Below are positions 1-5,100 of a stretch of 7,779 nucleotides of DNA, in pieces. Within the stretch, counting starts at the first letter, position 1; every line of letters begins with the position of its first letter. The notes below the pieces were generated by a model, which did not search any database, had not been told where the DNA came from, and saw only the letters and a program-made list of their open reading frames with translations. The DNA comes from Methanosphaera sp. rholeuAM6 (GTDB lineage Archaea; Methanobacteriota; Methanobacteria; Methanobacteriales; Methanobacteriaceae): positions 1 through 7,779 of the forward strand of contig MVAA01000021.1 of NCBI GenBank assembly GCA_003266105.1. Reading direction: 5' to 3'. The translations under genes and the position numbers were made by a program.

Positions 1-4
1 TTTT

Positions 5-31
5 ATTGTAATTTTTTATTACAATTTTTTT
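5..31 (+). terminator. Possible hairpin/U-tract terminator of an upstream gene
   Basis: ATTGTAAT (5-12) pairs perfectly with ATTACAAT (18-25) across a five-T loop, and a T-run follows (25-31). This could end a + strand transcript entering from the left of the window. The stem is AT-only apart from one G-C pair, so it would be weak. In archaea the U-tract alone can be enough. Confidence 0.35.
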
Positions 32-233
32 GTAGAAATAGATTTTATTTTAAATTCTTTAATAATAGTTATTTTTTCTTTATTTTAGTTTTATCTGTTA
101 TAAATCATTCTTAGTATTTTTTTTTATCTTTATTTATAACATATTGTTTTATTTTTAATTTAAAATTAGCAGGATCATTTAATTTTAATAGAAATTCGTA
201 ATTTATTTTGTTTTTAAAAATAGTCTAATAATT

Positions 234-281
234 TAGGTTAAGAAGAAAGAAACATTATGGAAATTTCTACTTCATAACCTA
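234..281. repeat. Long imperfect hairpin (about 16 bp)
   Basis: TAGGTTA (234-240) pairs with TAACCTA (275-281). GAAG (242-245) then pairs with CTTC (270-273) across an A-A mismatch. GAAA (249-252) pairs with TTTC (264-267) after a second mismatch and a one-base bulge. The loop is 11 bases. This is the least AT-rich patch of the upstream spacer. It could be a structured RNA, a leader element or a terminator, but no T-run follows directly, and nothing here identifies an RNA family. Confidence 0.4.
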
Positions 282-300
282 TTTCTTAATGAATATATTT

Positions 301-339
301 ATGTATTGTATAATACATTGATTAATAAATTATTAATCA
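301..339. repeat. Two abutting palindromes
   Basis: ATGTATT (301-307) pairs with AATACAT (312-318) around a four-base loop. Immediately next to it, TGATTAATAA (319-328) pairs perfectly with TTATTAATCA (330-339) around a single base, making a 21-bp palindrome. Such sites often bind dimeric regulators. In DNA this AT-rich, palindromes of this length also arise by chance with fair probability, so the operator reading is tentative. Confidence 0.4.
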
Positions 340-437
340 CTTTAATTTATGTTTTTTCTTTTTTATATAATTACGCTTTAACAATATTAAAATACTTTTG
401 AAGTTTATTATTTCTTATTATTAAACCTTTTTAAATT

Positions 438-449
438 ATTAAATATATA
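438..449 (+). promoter_or_regulatory. TATA-box candidate for the hypothetical/aldo-keto reductase operon
   Basis: ATTAAATATATA lies about 30 bases before the ATG at 473. With the usual archaeal spacing, transcription would start within a few bases of the start codon, giving a leaderless or nearly leaderless message. The only Shine-Dalgarno-like sequence is a weak AGGA at 459-462. Confidence 0.4.
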
Positions 450-472
450 ATATCTTATAGGATTTGGTATAA

Positions 473-1039
473 ATGGTTGGCAGAAATAAGAAATTGGAAA
501 TCTTATCTATTGATGACATCCGATCTTCTAGGAATAAGTTATTGTCTGATAAGACTAATCATTATCTTCAGAATATGTTGTTTTCTTTAAGGTTGTTTTT
601 CAGGTATAATGCTGATGGTATTGATGATTTCGTTGATTTTTATTATTATGTTGAGGATTTGTTGAATAATAATGTTTTAATGGATTTGTACGAGCTTAAG
701 ATTTTTATTTACAGGGTAACGGATTTGATTGTAAATATGGAAGATTATGATGTTAGGGGAGGTACTTTAATTGGTGAGGTTGCCGCTAATCTTTTACAGT
801 CATTGTATCTTGAGTTGGAAACTTATAGGCTGGTTGACAAGACTGATGAGTCTGAGGATTGGAAGAATGTCCTGTTGAATCAGGTTAAGAATCAGGTTGT
901 TGATTTTGATGTTTTGGTTGAGCTTTATTCGAATGTTTCAGATGATTCGCTTAAGGATTTGATTTTGAGTGTTCTGGTGAATAATTATCCAATGGAGTTT
1001 GCTGTTTATAATGCTCGTAATAATATTTTGGAGTGGTAG
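473..1039 (+). CDS. Hypothetical protein, first gene of the aldo/keto reductase operon
   Basis: I do not recognise this 188-residue protein. It is leucine-, aspartate- and asparagine-rich, has no cysteine, no signal peptide and no convincing membrane segment, so it is probably cytoplasmic. The sequence looks mostly helical: a basic N-terminus (residues 1-30), an aromatic acidic stretch (F-V-D-F-Y-Y-Y, about 53-59), and amphipathic segments to the C-terminus, loosely like helical-repeat proteins. It ends only 5 bases before the aldo/keto reductase start, so the two are almost certainly co-transcribed and probably translationally coupled; GGAG just before its stop codon can serve the next gene. 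An accessory or partner role for the reductase is inferred only from position. Codon use (T- and G-rich) matches the reductase, so it appears native to the locus. Confidence 0.8.
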   Translation: MVGRNKKLEILSIDDIRSSRNKLLSDKTNHYLQNMLFSLRLFFRYNADGIDDFVDFYYYVEDLLNNNVLMDLYELKIFIYRVTDLIVNMEDYDVRGGTLIGEVAANLLQSLYLELETYRLVDKTDESEDWKNVLLNQVKNQVVDFDVLVELYSNVSDDSLKDLILSVLVNNYPMEFAVYNARNNILEW

Positions 1040-1044
1040 CTGTT

Positions 1045-2265
1045 ATGGAATATAGGTTTGATGCACGTACGGGCAGGAAGGTTTCCTTGCTTGGTTTTGG
1101 TGCTATGAGGTTGAAATCCACTGCGGGTAATGTTGATAAGGATCTTGCAACTGATTTGTTAAGGTATGCCATTGACAATGGTGTTAATTATATTGACACA
1201 GCTTATCTTTATGGTAATGGTTCAGGGTCTAATGAACGTGCTGTTGGTGAGATTATTGAGAGTTTGGCCTGTCGTGACAGTGTTTTTCTTTCCACTAAGA
1301 TGAATCGTTTGGTTGTTCATTCTCGTGAGGATATGGAGGATATGTTCAATAATCAGCTTGATAATCTTAGAACTTCGTATATTGATTATTATTTTATTCA
1401 CAATGTTATTGGATTTTCTGATATAACTTCTTTGATTGATATCGGTTTGATTGATTTTATTGAGGATAAGAAATCCAAGGGTCAGATAATTAATGTTGGC
1501 TTTTCTTTTCATGGTTCTTTTGATGATTTCAGAAAGATTCTTGATTTGTATGATTGGGATGTTACTTTGCTTCAGTATAATTATCTTGATTGTAATATTC
1601 AGGCTGGTAGTGAGGGTATTCGTTTAGCTTGTGACAGGAACATGAGTGTTGTTATCATGGAACCGTTGAAGGGTGGCTTGTTGGCAGGCACTATGCCCGG
1701 TGAAGTTCAGGCTTTGATTGATGATTCATCCTGTGAACGAAGTAATGTTGAACTTGCTTTAGGTTGGATTTATGATACTCCTGGGATTACCTGTGTTTTA
1801 AGTGGTATGAATGATATGGAGATGTTAAGGGAGAACATTTCCATTACGTCGGATCATGAGTCCAATCCTCTTAGTGATGATGAACTGCTATTGGTTGATG
1901 ATGTTAGGGATGTTCTTTTAAGATTGAATAAAATTTCGTGTACAGGCTGTAATTATTGTATGCCATGTCCTAGTGGTGTGAACATTCCGGATATTTTTAA
2001 GCTGTACAATGATAAGCATCTGTTTTCTGATAACAAGATTTTTGGTATTAATCAGACCCTTTTTTCATATGCGGGTAATATTATGGGTTTTACTGGGCAG
2101 GCACATGATGCTTCATTGTGTGTTGATTGTGGATTATGTACTTCAAAGTGTCCTCAGCAGTTGGATATTCCGGATTTGCTTCGTATGGTTGATAAGTCGT
2201 ATCATGCTTCTTTAATTAGACCTTTTATTCCTGTTTTGAAGAGGATTATGAAGCGTGTTTTATGA
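1045..2265 (+). CDS. Aldo/keto reductase with C-terminal 4Fe-4S motifs
   Basis: This 406-residue protein matches the predicted aldo/keto reductases with a ferredoxin-like tail (COG1453 type). The N-terminal TIM barrel starts with the typical G-F-G-A-M-R-L and carries the full catalytic tetrad: D51 and Y56 (D-T-A-Y-L-Y-G), K85 (S-T-K) and H119 (Y-F-I-H-N). The tail has Cys motifs at C299/C302/C305/C308 (C-T-G-C-N-Y-C-M-P-C-P) and C359/C362/C365/C369 (C-V-D-C-G-L-C-T-S-K-C-P), able to hold two [4Fe-4S] clusters. NAD(P)H-linked carbonyl reduction is expected of the barrel, with electrons possibly exchanged with ferredoxin; the substrate is unknown. I chose the ATG at 1045 over the in-frame GTG at 1033 because homologues begin M-E-Y-R and GGAG (1030-1033) lies upstream. 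A ferredoxin gene is encoded convergently next door. Confidence 0.9.
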   Translation: MEYRFDARTGRKVSLLGFGAMRLKSTAGNVDKDLATDLLRYAIDNGVNYIDTAYLYGNGSGSNERAVGEIIESLACRDSVFLSTKMNRLVVHSREDMEDMFNNQLDNLRTSYIDYYFIHNVIGFSDITSLIDIGLIDFIEDKKSKGQIINVGFSFHGSFDDFRKILDLYDWDVTLLQYNYLDCNIQAGSEGIRLACDRNMSVVIMEPLKGGLLAGTMPGEVQALIDDSSCERSNVELALGWIYDTPGITCVLSGMNDMEMLRENISITSDHESNPLSDDELLLVDDVRDVLLRLNKISCTGCNYCMPCPSGVNIPDIFKLYNDKHLFSDNKIFGINQTLFSYAGNIMGFTGQAHDASLCVDCGLCTSKCPQQLDIPDLLRMVDKSYHASLIRPFIPVLKRIMKRVL

Positions 2266-2285
2266 AAAATTAGTCTTTAGTGTAA

Positions 2286-2302
2286 GGTGGAGGTTAGGTT
2301 GG
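2286..2302 (+). other. G-rich tract with five GG runs (possible two-tetrad G-quadruplex)
   Basis: GG pairs at 2286, 2289, 2292, 2297 and 2301 form GGTGGAGGTTAGGTTGG, striking in such AT-rich DNA. It lies between the convergent stop codons of the reductase and the ferredoxin and would appear at the 3' end of the reductase mRNA. A two-tetrad fold is possible but would be weak. Confidence 0.3.
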
Positions 2303-2322
2303 AAGATTATTGTTTAATCTTC
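2302..2322. terminator. Hairpin between convergent genes
   Basis: GAAGATTA (2302-2309) pairs perfectly with TAATCTTC (2315-2322) around a five-base loop. The right arm lies in the last codons of the minus-strand ferredoxin. The symmetric stem could help end transcripts from both sides, but neither side has a long T-run, so this is a weak terminator call. Confidence 0.35.
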
Positions 2323-2535
2323 TTCAAATACTTCTATGCATTGACCTGTACAGTTTTCTTCTGCTTCTTCGTATATTTCTGATTCTTCTACTGTCAGTTC
2401 ATCCACGTTGTCTTCTCTTTGTGCTCCAATTATCATTGCCCTGTCGTCTTCGTCGAAGTTGAATTTTGTTTCATCTATTTCCACGCAATGTCCACACATT
2501 GTGCAGTCGTCTCTTTCTAATATTACTTGATACAT
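2314..2535 (-). CDS. Small acidic ferredoxin, single [4Fe-4S] type
   Basis: This 73-residue cytoplasmic electron carrier has C11, C14 and C17 (C-T-M-C-G-H-C) near the N-terminus and C62 near the C-terminus, the layout of monocluster [4Fe-4S] ferredoxins. The usual proline after the fourth ligand is replaced by threonine (N-C-T-G-Q-C), and an extra cysteine, C66, follows. C66 could be an alternative ligand or form a disulfide. The protein is very rich in Glu and Asp, as expected for docking to oxidoreductases. The ATG at 2535 is preferred to a TTG seven codons upstream because a near-perfect AAGGAGGT (2542-2549) sits seven bases before it; the strong site suggests high expression. The gene has its own promoter (2585-2592). 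It may exchange electrons with one of the Fe-S oxidoreductases here, which is inferred from position only. Confidence 0.88.
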   Translation of the reverse strand: MYQVILERDDCTMCGHCVEIDETKFNFDEDDRAMIIGAQREDNVDELTVEESEIYEEAEENCTGQCIEVFEED

Positions 2536-2584
2536 TATTTTACCTCCTTGTTGCAAAAGTTAATTGTATTTTATGTCATTTAGC

Positions 2585-2592
2585 TATTTATA
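2585..2592 (-). promoter_or_regulatory. TATA box of the ferredoxin gene
   Basis: On the minus strand this reads TATAAATA, preceded by A- and G-rich sequence like an archaeal BRE. A start about 25 bases downstream would fall near 2563, giving a leader of roughly 28 bases that contains the AAGGAGGT ribosome site. Confidence 0.55.
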
Positions 2593-2618
2593 CTTTTGTA
2601 ACCATGTAAGTAAAATTT

Positions 2619-2642
2619 AAAAAAAGTTAGTTTTTTGGGGGG
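2619..2642 (-). terminator. U-tract terminator of the zinc-ribbon gene
   Basis: Reading the minus strand, a run of six C (2642-2637) is followed by AAAAAA, CTAAC and seven T (2625-2619), so the A and T runs form a small hairpin ending in a U-tract. It lies about 15-35 bases past the zinc-ribbon stop codon and just before the ferredoxin promoter, separating the two transcripts. Confidence 0.5.
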
Positions 2643-2655
2643 ATTGAGTAAATGG

Positions 2656-3672
2656 TTATTGTAGGGTGGGATATAATTTTATTCTTTGGATGTCTGATAC
2701 GTTTACGTCATGTATTTTTAAGCTTAGCGTGTCAAATCCGAGGAATAGTTGGGTGTTGATTAGTGTGGATTCTGTTGCTATTATCGTGTTTTCTTCATTG
2801 TAGCATGTTGCCGCTATTTTTATGTCATGGTATTTGTCGGGATTTTCTATTCTTATTTCCCCGACTATTTCAATTTCGTTATCGGATTTTATGATTACTG
2901 AGGTGTTACTTATCTGCATTCCTATTTTACGTTCAATGTCTGACAGTTGTTCTATGAAGATGCTGTTTGCTTCTGTGTGTTTTGGCGTTTGTGTGTAGTG
3001 TTTTTTTTCTTTTGCTATTTCTGGTGTTGTGTCGTCATCGTATTGTATCTTTTCGGGTAGGATGATTATCATGTCCGTTTTTTCTATGTCTAAATCCAGG
3101 GTTATTGTGAAGTTTACGAAGTTTCCATGATCCACGTTTATTATTGTTTCAGTTTTGCTTATGGATGTTTTGTTTTCATCATAGGATATTGCTGATAGTT
3201 GGACGCTTTTGTTGTCCAGCTTGTCGTTTGTTGTTATTTCTCCCATTATTATCAGTGGACCTTCATAGTCGTCCAGGATTATGTCTATGTTTCTTAGCAG
3301 TAATCCCATTCCTGCTTCGAGTTTTTTGTTTCTTCGTAGTTTTGTTTTGAGTTTCTGTTCCAGTTCTATTAGTTTTTCATCCTTCAAATCGTCTAGGTCC
3401 TGTGTATTGTTGAATGTGTATTCTTCTCCGTTTATGATGAATGTTTCCTGTTTTGGTTCTGTTTCTCCCAGAAGTTCTCTTGTTATTTCATCAAGGTCAT
3501 CTTCGAATGTTGTATTTTCCTTTATCAGTTCTCTTGCTATACTGTCTGCGTACAGGTGATCCATTTTCACATCGTTGTCATGTTCTATTTGGATGTACAT
3601 AGCTTCTCCACAATATACACAGTAGTCCTCGTTATCATCATTCAGTTGTCCACAGTGTAAGCATTGTTGCAT
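2656..3672 (-). CDS. Zinc-ribbon protein with two FxLYD-like beta domains
   Basis: This 338-residue soluble protein begins with a four-cysteine zinc ribbon: C4-x2-C7 and C18-x2-C21 (C-L-H-C-G, C-V-Y-C-G-E). An acidic linker (about 30-95) and a short charged helix or coiled coil (about 95-127, D-E-K-L-I-E-L-E-Q-K-L) follow. Two related beta-rich segments come next, about 127-206 and 255-335. Each has the pattern hydrophobic-x-hydrophobic-G-E-I, then about 20 residues, then Y-[DN]-E-x-x-T, and each ends with a short I-x-x-I/L-P or L-Y-P strand. This resembles FxLYD-type domains, often paired with zinc ribbons in archaea and Firmicutes. No membrane helix or signal is visible. Function is unknown; a binding or scaffold role is an inference. 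The ATG at 3672 has GAGGGGAT about eight bases upstream. The gene is transcribed alone, divergently from the PNPOx-like gene. Confidence 0.8.
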   Translation of the reverse strand: MQQCLHCGQLNDDNEDYCVYCGEAMYIQIEHDNDVKMDHLYADSIARELIKENTTFEDDLDEITRELLGETEPKQETFIINGEEYTFNNTQDLDDLKDEKLIELEQKLKTKLRRNKKLEAGMGLLLRNIDIILDDYEGPLIIMGEITTNDKLDNKSVQLSAISYDENKTSISKTETIINVDHGNFVNFTITLDLDIEKTDMIIILPEKIQYDDDTTPEIAKEKKHYTQTPKHTEANSIFIEQLSDIERKIGMQISNTSVIIKSDNEIEIVGEIRIENPDKYHDIKIAATCYNEENTIIATESTLINTQLFLGFDTLSLKIHDVNVSDIQRIKLYPTLQ

Positions 3673-3720
3673 TGTTTTAATCCCCTCTTTTTCTTATTTA
3701 TTATTATATGTTTCTTTTGT

Positions 3721-3728
3721 TAAATAAA
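3721..3728 (-). promoter_or_regulatory. TATA-box candidate for the zinc-ribbon gene
   Basis: The minus strand reads TTTATTTA here, placing a start near 3699 and leaving a leader of about 27 bases that includes the GAGGGGAT site. A second candidate (CATATAATA on the minus strand, 3702-3710) would start the transcript inside that ribosome site, so I prefer this one. Confidence 0.35.
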
Positions 3729-3770
3729 GGTAATCACTGATTTTCTTCATGTATTAAATATTACTTTGGA

Positions 3771-3778
3771 TATATACT
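3771..3778 (+). promoter_or_regulatory. TATA box of the PNPOx-like gene
   Basis: TATATACT lies about 35 bases before the ATG at 3810. A start about 25 bases downstream of its centre falls near 3799, next to the AGGTGAT ribosome site at 3797-3803. The leader would be short, and the exact start is uncertain. Confidence 0.4.
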
Positions 3779-3809
3779 TACACATAATTATAATTTAGGT
3801 GATATTTTT

Positions 3810-4226
3810 ATGTCTGATAGAGAAAAAGTTTTTGAGTTTATGAACAGGGCTGGTGTATTGTTTTTAGCTACGGTTAGGGGAGATAAGCCTAAGAATCGTC
3901 CGATTGGTTTTAGGATGTTGGTTGATAATCAGATTTATTTTTTAACAGGGGAATCTAAGGATGTTAATGCTCAGATGATTAAGAATACTAATGTTGAGTT
4001 TGTTGGACGGGTTGATAGTGAGTTTATTCGTTATTATGGTAGGGTTGTTTTTGATGCTGACGAGGATAAGGTTTTGCTTAATAAAGCCTTTGAAATAATG
4101 CCTATGCTTGAAAAGTTGTATGGTGATGATTCGGAGGATAATGCCGTTATTTTCCATGTTGATAAGGCTACTGCCGAGTTTAGAAATATGTTCGGTGTTA
4201 ATGAGGTTTTCAATTTCCTTAATTGA
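3810..4226 (+). CDS. Pyridoxamine 5'-phosphate oxidase-like flavoprotein
   Basis: The 138-residue length and layout fit the short PNPOx-like flavin-binding proteins (COG5015 type), cytoplasmic split-barrel dimers that normally bind FMN or F420. Typical features are an N-terminal helix (M-S-D-R-E-K-V-F-E-F-M), the strand F-L-A-T-V followed by K-P-K-N-R-P (about 27-31), Y-F-L-T-G-E-S-K-D-V (43-52, phosphate-contacting in relatives), and a closing G-R-V strand near 77-80. Enzymes of this fold reduce or oxidise small substrates with a bound flavin; members of this subgroup are mostly uncharacterised, so the substrate is unknown and pyridoxal phosphate synthesis should not be assumed. The ATG at 3810 is seven bases after GGTGA (3798-3802). 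It is a single-gene unit ending at a strong hairpin terminator. Confidence 0.85.
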   Translation: MSDREKVFEFMNRAGVLFLATVRGDKPKNRPIGFRMLVDNQIYFLTGESKDVNAQMIKNTNVEFVGRVDSEFIRYYGRVVFDADEDKVLLNKAFEIMPMLEKLYGDDSEDNAVIFHVDKATAEFRNMFGVNEVFNFLN

Positions 4227-4264
4227 TCTTTTTTTAAAATAGTGTGTTTTTTTAGCTTTATTTG

Positions 4265-4310
4265 AAGTGTGTGAGTGAAGCTGTTTTAAGCTTCTTCCAC
4301 ACTTTTTTTT
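4265..4310 (+). terminator. Strong hairpin and T-run terminator after the PNPOx-like gene
   Basis: AAGTGTG (4265-4271) pairs with CACACTT (4298-4304) and GAAGCT (4277-4282) with AGCTTC (4289-4294). A small internal loop separates the stems and a six-base loop caps them. Eight T (4303-4310) follow directly. An extra seven-T run at 4230-4236 lies right after the stop codon. This is the clearest terminator in the window. Confidence 0.75.
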
Positions 4311-4388
4311 CTTTGTTTTTAATTGACTATTTTGTTATTGCTTTTAATTGGTAGTTATACTGTTTTCTTTTGTATTCCTTTATTTTTT

Positions 4389-4739
4389 TTATAATAATTT
4401 TTCTTCCCATTCTTTTTCTTTAAATCCGGTTAATACTGTTTTTTCAGTTATTATTATTGGTCTTTTAACGAGCATTCCATCTGTTGCTAACAGTTCAAGT
4501 TGTTCATCTTCTGTCATGCCTGGTATTTTGTCTTTTAGCTTTAATTCTCTGTATTTTTTTCCGCTTGTGTTAAAGAATCTTTTTAGTGGCAGTTCTGATT
4601 TTTCGTACCACGTTTTCAGTTCTTCTTTTTGTGGGTTTTCTTTAATTATGTCTCTGTCTTCATATTCAATATTGTGTTCATCTAACCATTTTTTGGCTTT
4701 TCTGCATGTTGAGCATCTTGGATATTCTACTATTAACAT
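4389..4739 (-). CDS. ArsC/Spx-family thioredoxin-fold protein
   Basis: This 116-residue protein belongs to the arsenate reductase-like ArsC/Spx/MgsR family. The active-site motif near the N-terminus is Y-P-R-C9-S-T-C12-R-K-A-K-K-W-L, so it has both cysteines of a CxxC redox switch, as in Spx, rather than the single cysteine of classical ArsC. Further family signatures are F-F-N-T-S-G (55-60) and L-L-A-T-D-G-M-L-V-K-R-P (83-94), with R93 at the family's conserved K-R-P. The whole sequence, including the end G-F-K-E-K-E-W-E, reads like proteins annotated as arsenate reductase family in Clostridia and other Firmicutes, which suggests bacterial origin by transfer. It could act as a thiol reductase; an Spx-like polymerase-binding role is less likely in an archaeon. 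The ATG at 4739 has GAAGG upstream. The gene stands alone, with no arsenic genes nearby. Confidence 0.85.
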   Translation of the reverse strand: MLIVEYPRCSTCRKAKKWLDEHNIEYEDRDIIKENPQKEELKTWYEKSELPLKRFFNTSGKKYRELKLKDKIPGMTEDEQLELLATDGMLVKRPIIITEKTVLTGFKEKEWEEKLL

Positions 4740-4779
4740 TTTGTTGCCTTCTTATTTTTTATATGCTTATTTCTGTTTG

Positions 4780-4788
4780 TTTTATATC
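4780..4788 (-). promoter_or_regulatory. TATA box of the ArsC/Spx-like gene
   Basis: The minus strand reads GATATAAAA, placing transcription start near 4758-4760 and giving a leader of about 20 bases that includes the GAAGG site. A second AT-rich candidate at 4753-4765 is too close to the start codon. This promoter borders the left end of the 9-bp repeat array. Confidence 0.45.
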
Positions 4789-4807
4789 TTATTGTTTATT
4801 ATATTTT

Positions 4808-4870
4808 TATGTACATTATGTACATAACTTACATTTTTTACATTTAAGACATAATGTATTTTATGTACAT
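4808..4870. repeat. Seven-unit 9-bp-phased repeat array (TATGTACAT core), probable operator
   Basis: Cut into 9-base units, this stretch reads TATGTACAT, TATGTACAT, AACTTACAT, TTTTTACAT, TTAAGACAT, AATGTATTT, TATGTACAT. The element TACAT therefore starts at 4812, 4821, 4830, 4839 and 4866, all multiples of nine apart, with degenerate copies at 4848 and 4857. The first two units also make a 21-bp palindrome (4807-4827) centred on one base, and ATGTACAT is itself palindromic. The array fills the space between the TATA boxes of the divergent ArsC/Spx-like gene and AbrB-TIR pair. It is most likely a multi-site operator, perhaps for the adjacent AbrB-like protein (inference). A degenerate simple repeat without function is the alternative. 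Confidence 0.65.
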
Positions 4871-4873
4871 ACA

Positions 4874-4881
4874 TTTAAATA
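4874..4881 (+). promoter_or_regulatory. Consensus TATA box of the AbrB-TIR operon
   Basis: TTTAAATA matches the archaeal box A consensus TTTAWATA exactly. Its centre is about 27 bases before the ATG at 4905, so transcription should begin at or just before the start codon, giving a leaderless message. The last full repeat unit ends four bases upstream, where TFB would contact DNA, so a protein on the array could block or assist initiation. Confidence 0.55.
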
Positions 4882-4904
4882 TTAGTAAGGATATAAATAA
4901 GTTC

Positions 4905-5099
4905 ATGAAAAACTACACAGTTAAAGCCAGGCAAAGACAAGGTACAAATTCCATTGATTTAACTTTACCTGCTGACATCAGTAAAGAATTCTCCATTACA
5001 AGAGGGGATATCTTTAAAATTGACACTGTGTATGAAGATAACATTTTAAAATTAGAATACACTTTAATATACCAAAATAAAACAAAAAAAGAGGATTAA
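4905..5099 (+). CDS. AbrB/MazE-like small DNA-binding protein
   Basis: This 64-residue protein has the swapped-hairpin pattern of AbrB/MazE/SpoVT domains. A first strand (Y-T-V-K-A-R-Q-R-Q-G) leads to I-D-L-T-L-P-A-D-I (17-25), like the family's S-x-x-x-x-I-P-x-x-I, then K-E-F-S-I-T-R-G-D (27-35, the usual 'leu-gly-ile-x-x-G-D' turn) and F-K-I-D-T-V-Y-E-D-N-I-L-K-L-E-Y. Such proteins are dimeric DNA binders, either free regulators or antitoxins. An in-frame ATG at 4854 would add 17 residues encoded by the repeat array. I prefer 4905 because it starts the domain and lies at the predicted transcription start. The TIR-like gene begins one base after the stop, with its ribosome site inside this gene's last codons. 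By position it is a likely autoregulator or antitoxin for the TIR-like protein (inference). Confidence 0.7.
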   Translation: MKNYTVKARQRQGTNSIDLTLPADISKEFSITRGDIFKIDTVYEDNILKLEYTLIYQNKTKKED

Positions 5100-5100
5100 C

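Larger units (their letters stand above)
1..472. other. AT-rich non-coding leader region with inverted repeats
   Basis: I see no credible gene on either strand in this stretch. It is almost entirely A and T with long T-runs. It holds a possible terminator at its left edge, a long imperfect hairpin at 234-281, two abutting palindromes at 301-339, and a TATA-like promoter at its right end for the operon starting at 473. The hairpin and palindromes are listed separately. The region could be the 3' end and terminator of a gene left of the window plus a long regulatory or RNA-encoding spacer. Confidence 0.7.

Noticed and set aside
257..277. Tiny ATG frame of six codons in the 5' spacer
   Set aside because: It lies in the loop and right arm of the hairpin at 234-281 with no ribosome site; too short to support.
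1033..1044. GTG start four codons upstream for the aldo/keto reductase
   Set aside because: It overlaps the previous stop codon and its own ribosome-site region; M-E-Y-R at 1045 matches the family start.
951..1178. Minus-strand open frame across the junction of the first two genes (also 2009-2215 +, 3942-4157 -, 6660-6845 -)
   Set aside because: All lie within convincing genes in other frames and have no recognisable content.
1222..1512. Open frame of 96 codons on the minus strand within the aldo/keto reductase
   Set aside because: Low-complexity Ile/Asn-rich translation antisense to a conserved enzyme; no family resemblance or promoter.
2661..2671. CCCACCCT shared between the zinc-ribbon 3' end (minus strand) and the spacer after the winged-helix gene (6264-6273)
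   Set aside because: In the zinc-ribbon gene it is coding sequence (Y-P-T-L), so a common 3' regulatory motif is not supported.
3281..3559. Open frames on the + strand inside the zinc-ribbon gene (also 3144-3350)
   Set aside because: Ser/Phe/Leu-rich shadows; the minus-strand frame has a zinc ribbon, proper start and ribosome site.
4348..4827. Open frame of 159 codons on the + strand opposite the ArsC/Spx-like gene
   Set aside because: It is a Phe/Ser/Leu-rich antisense shadow of a clear family member, made by T-rich DNA, with no ribosome site.
4808..4870. CRISPR array or plasmid-type iterons
   Set aside because: Units are only 9 bp with no unique spacers, and no Cas or replication initiator gene lies nearby; an operator array fits better.
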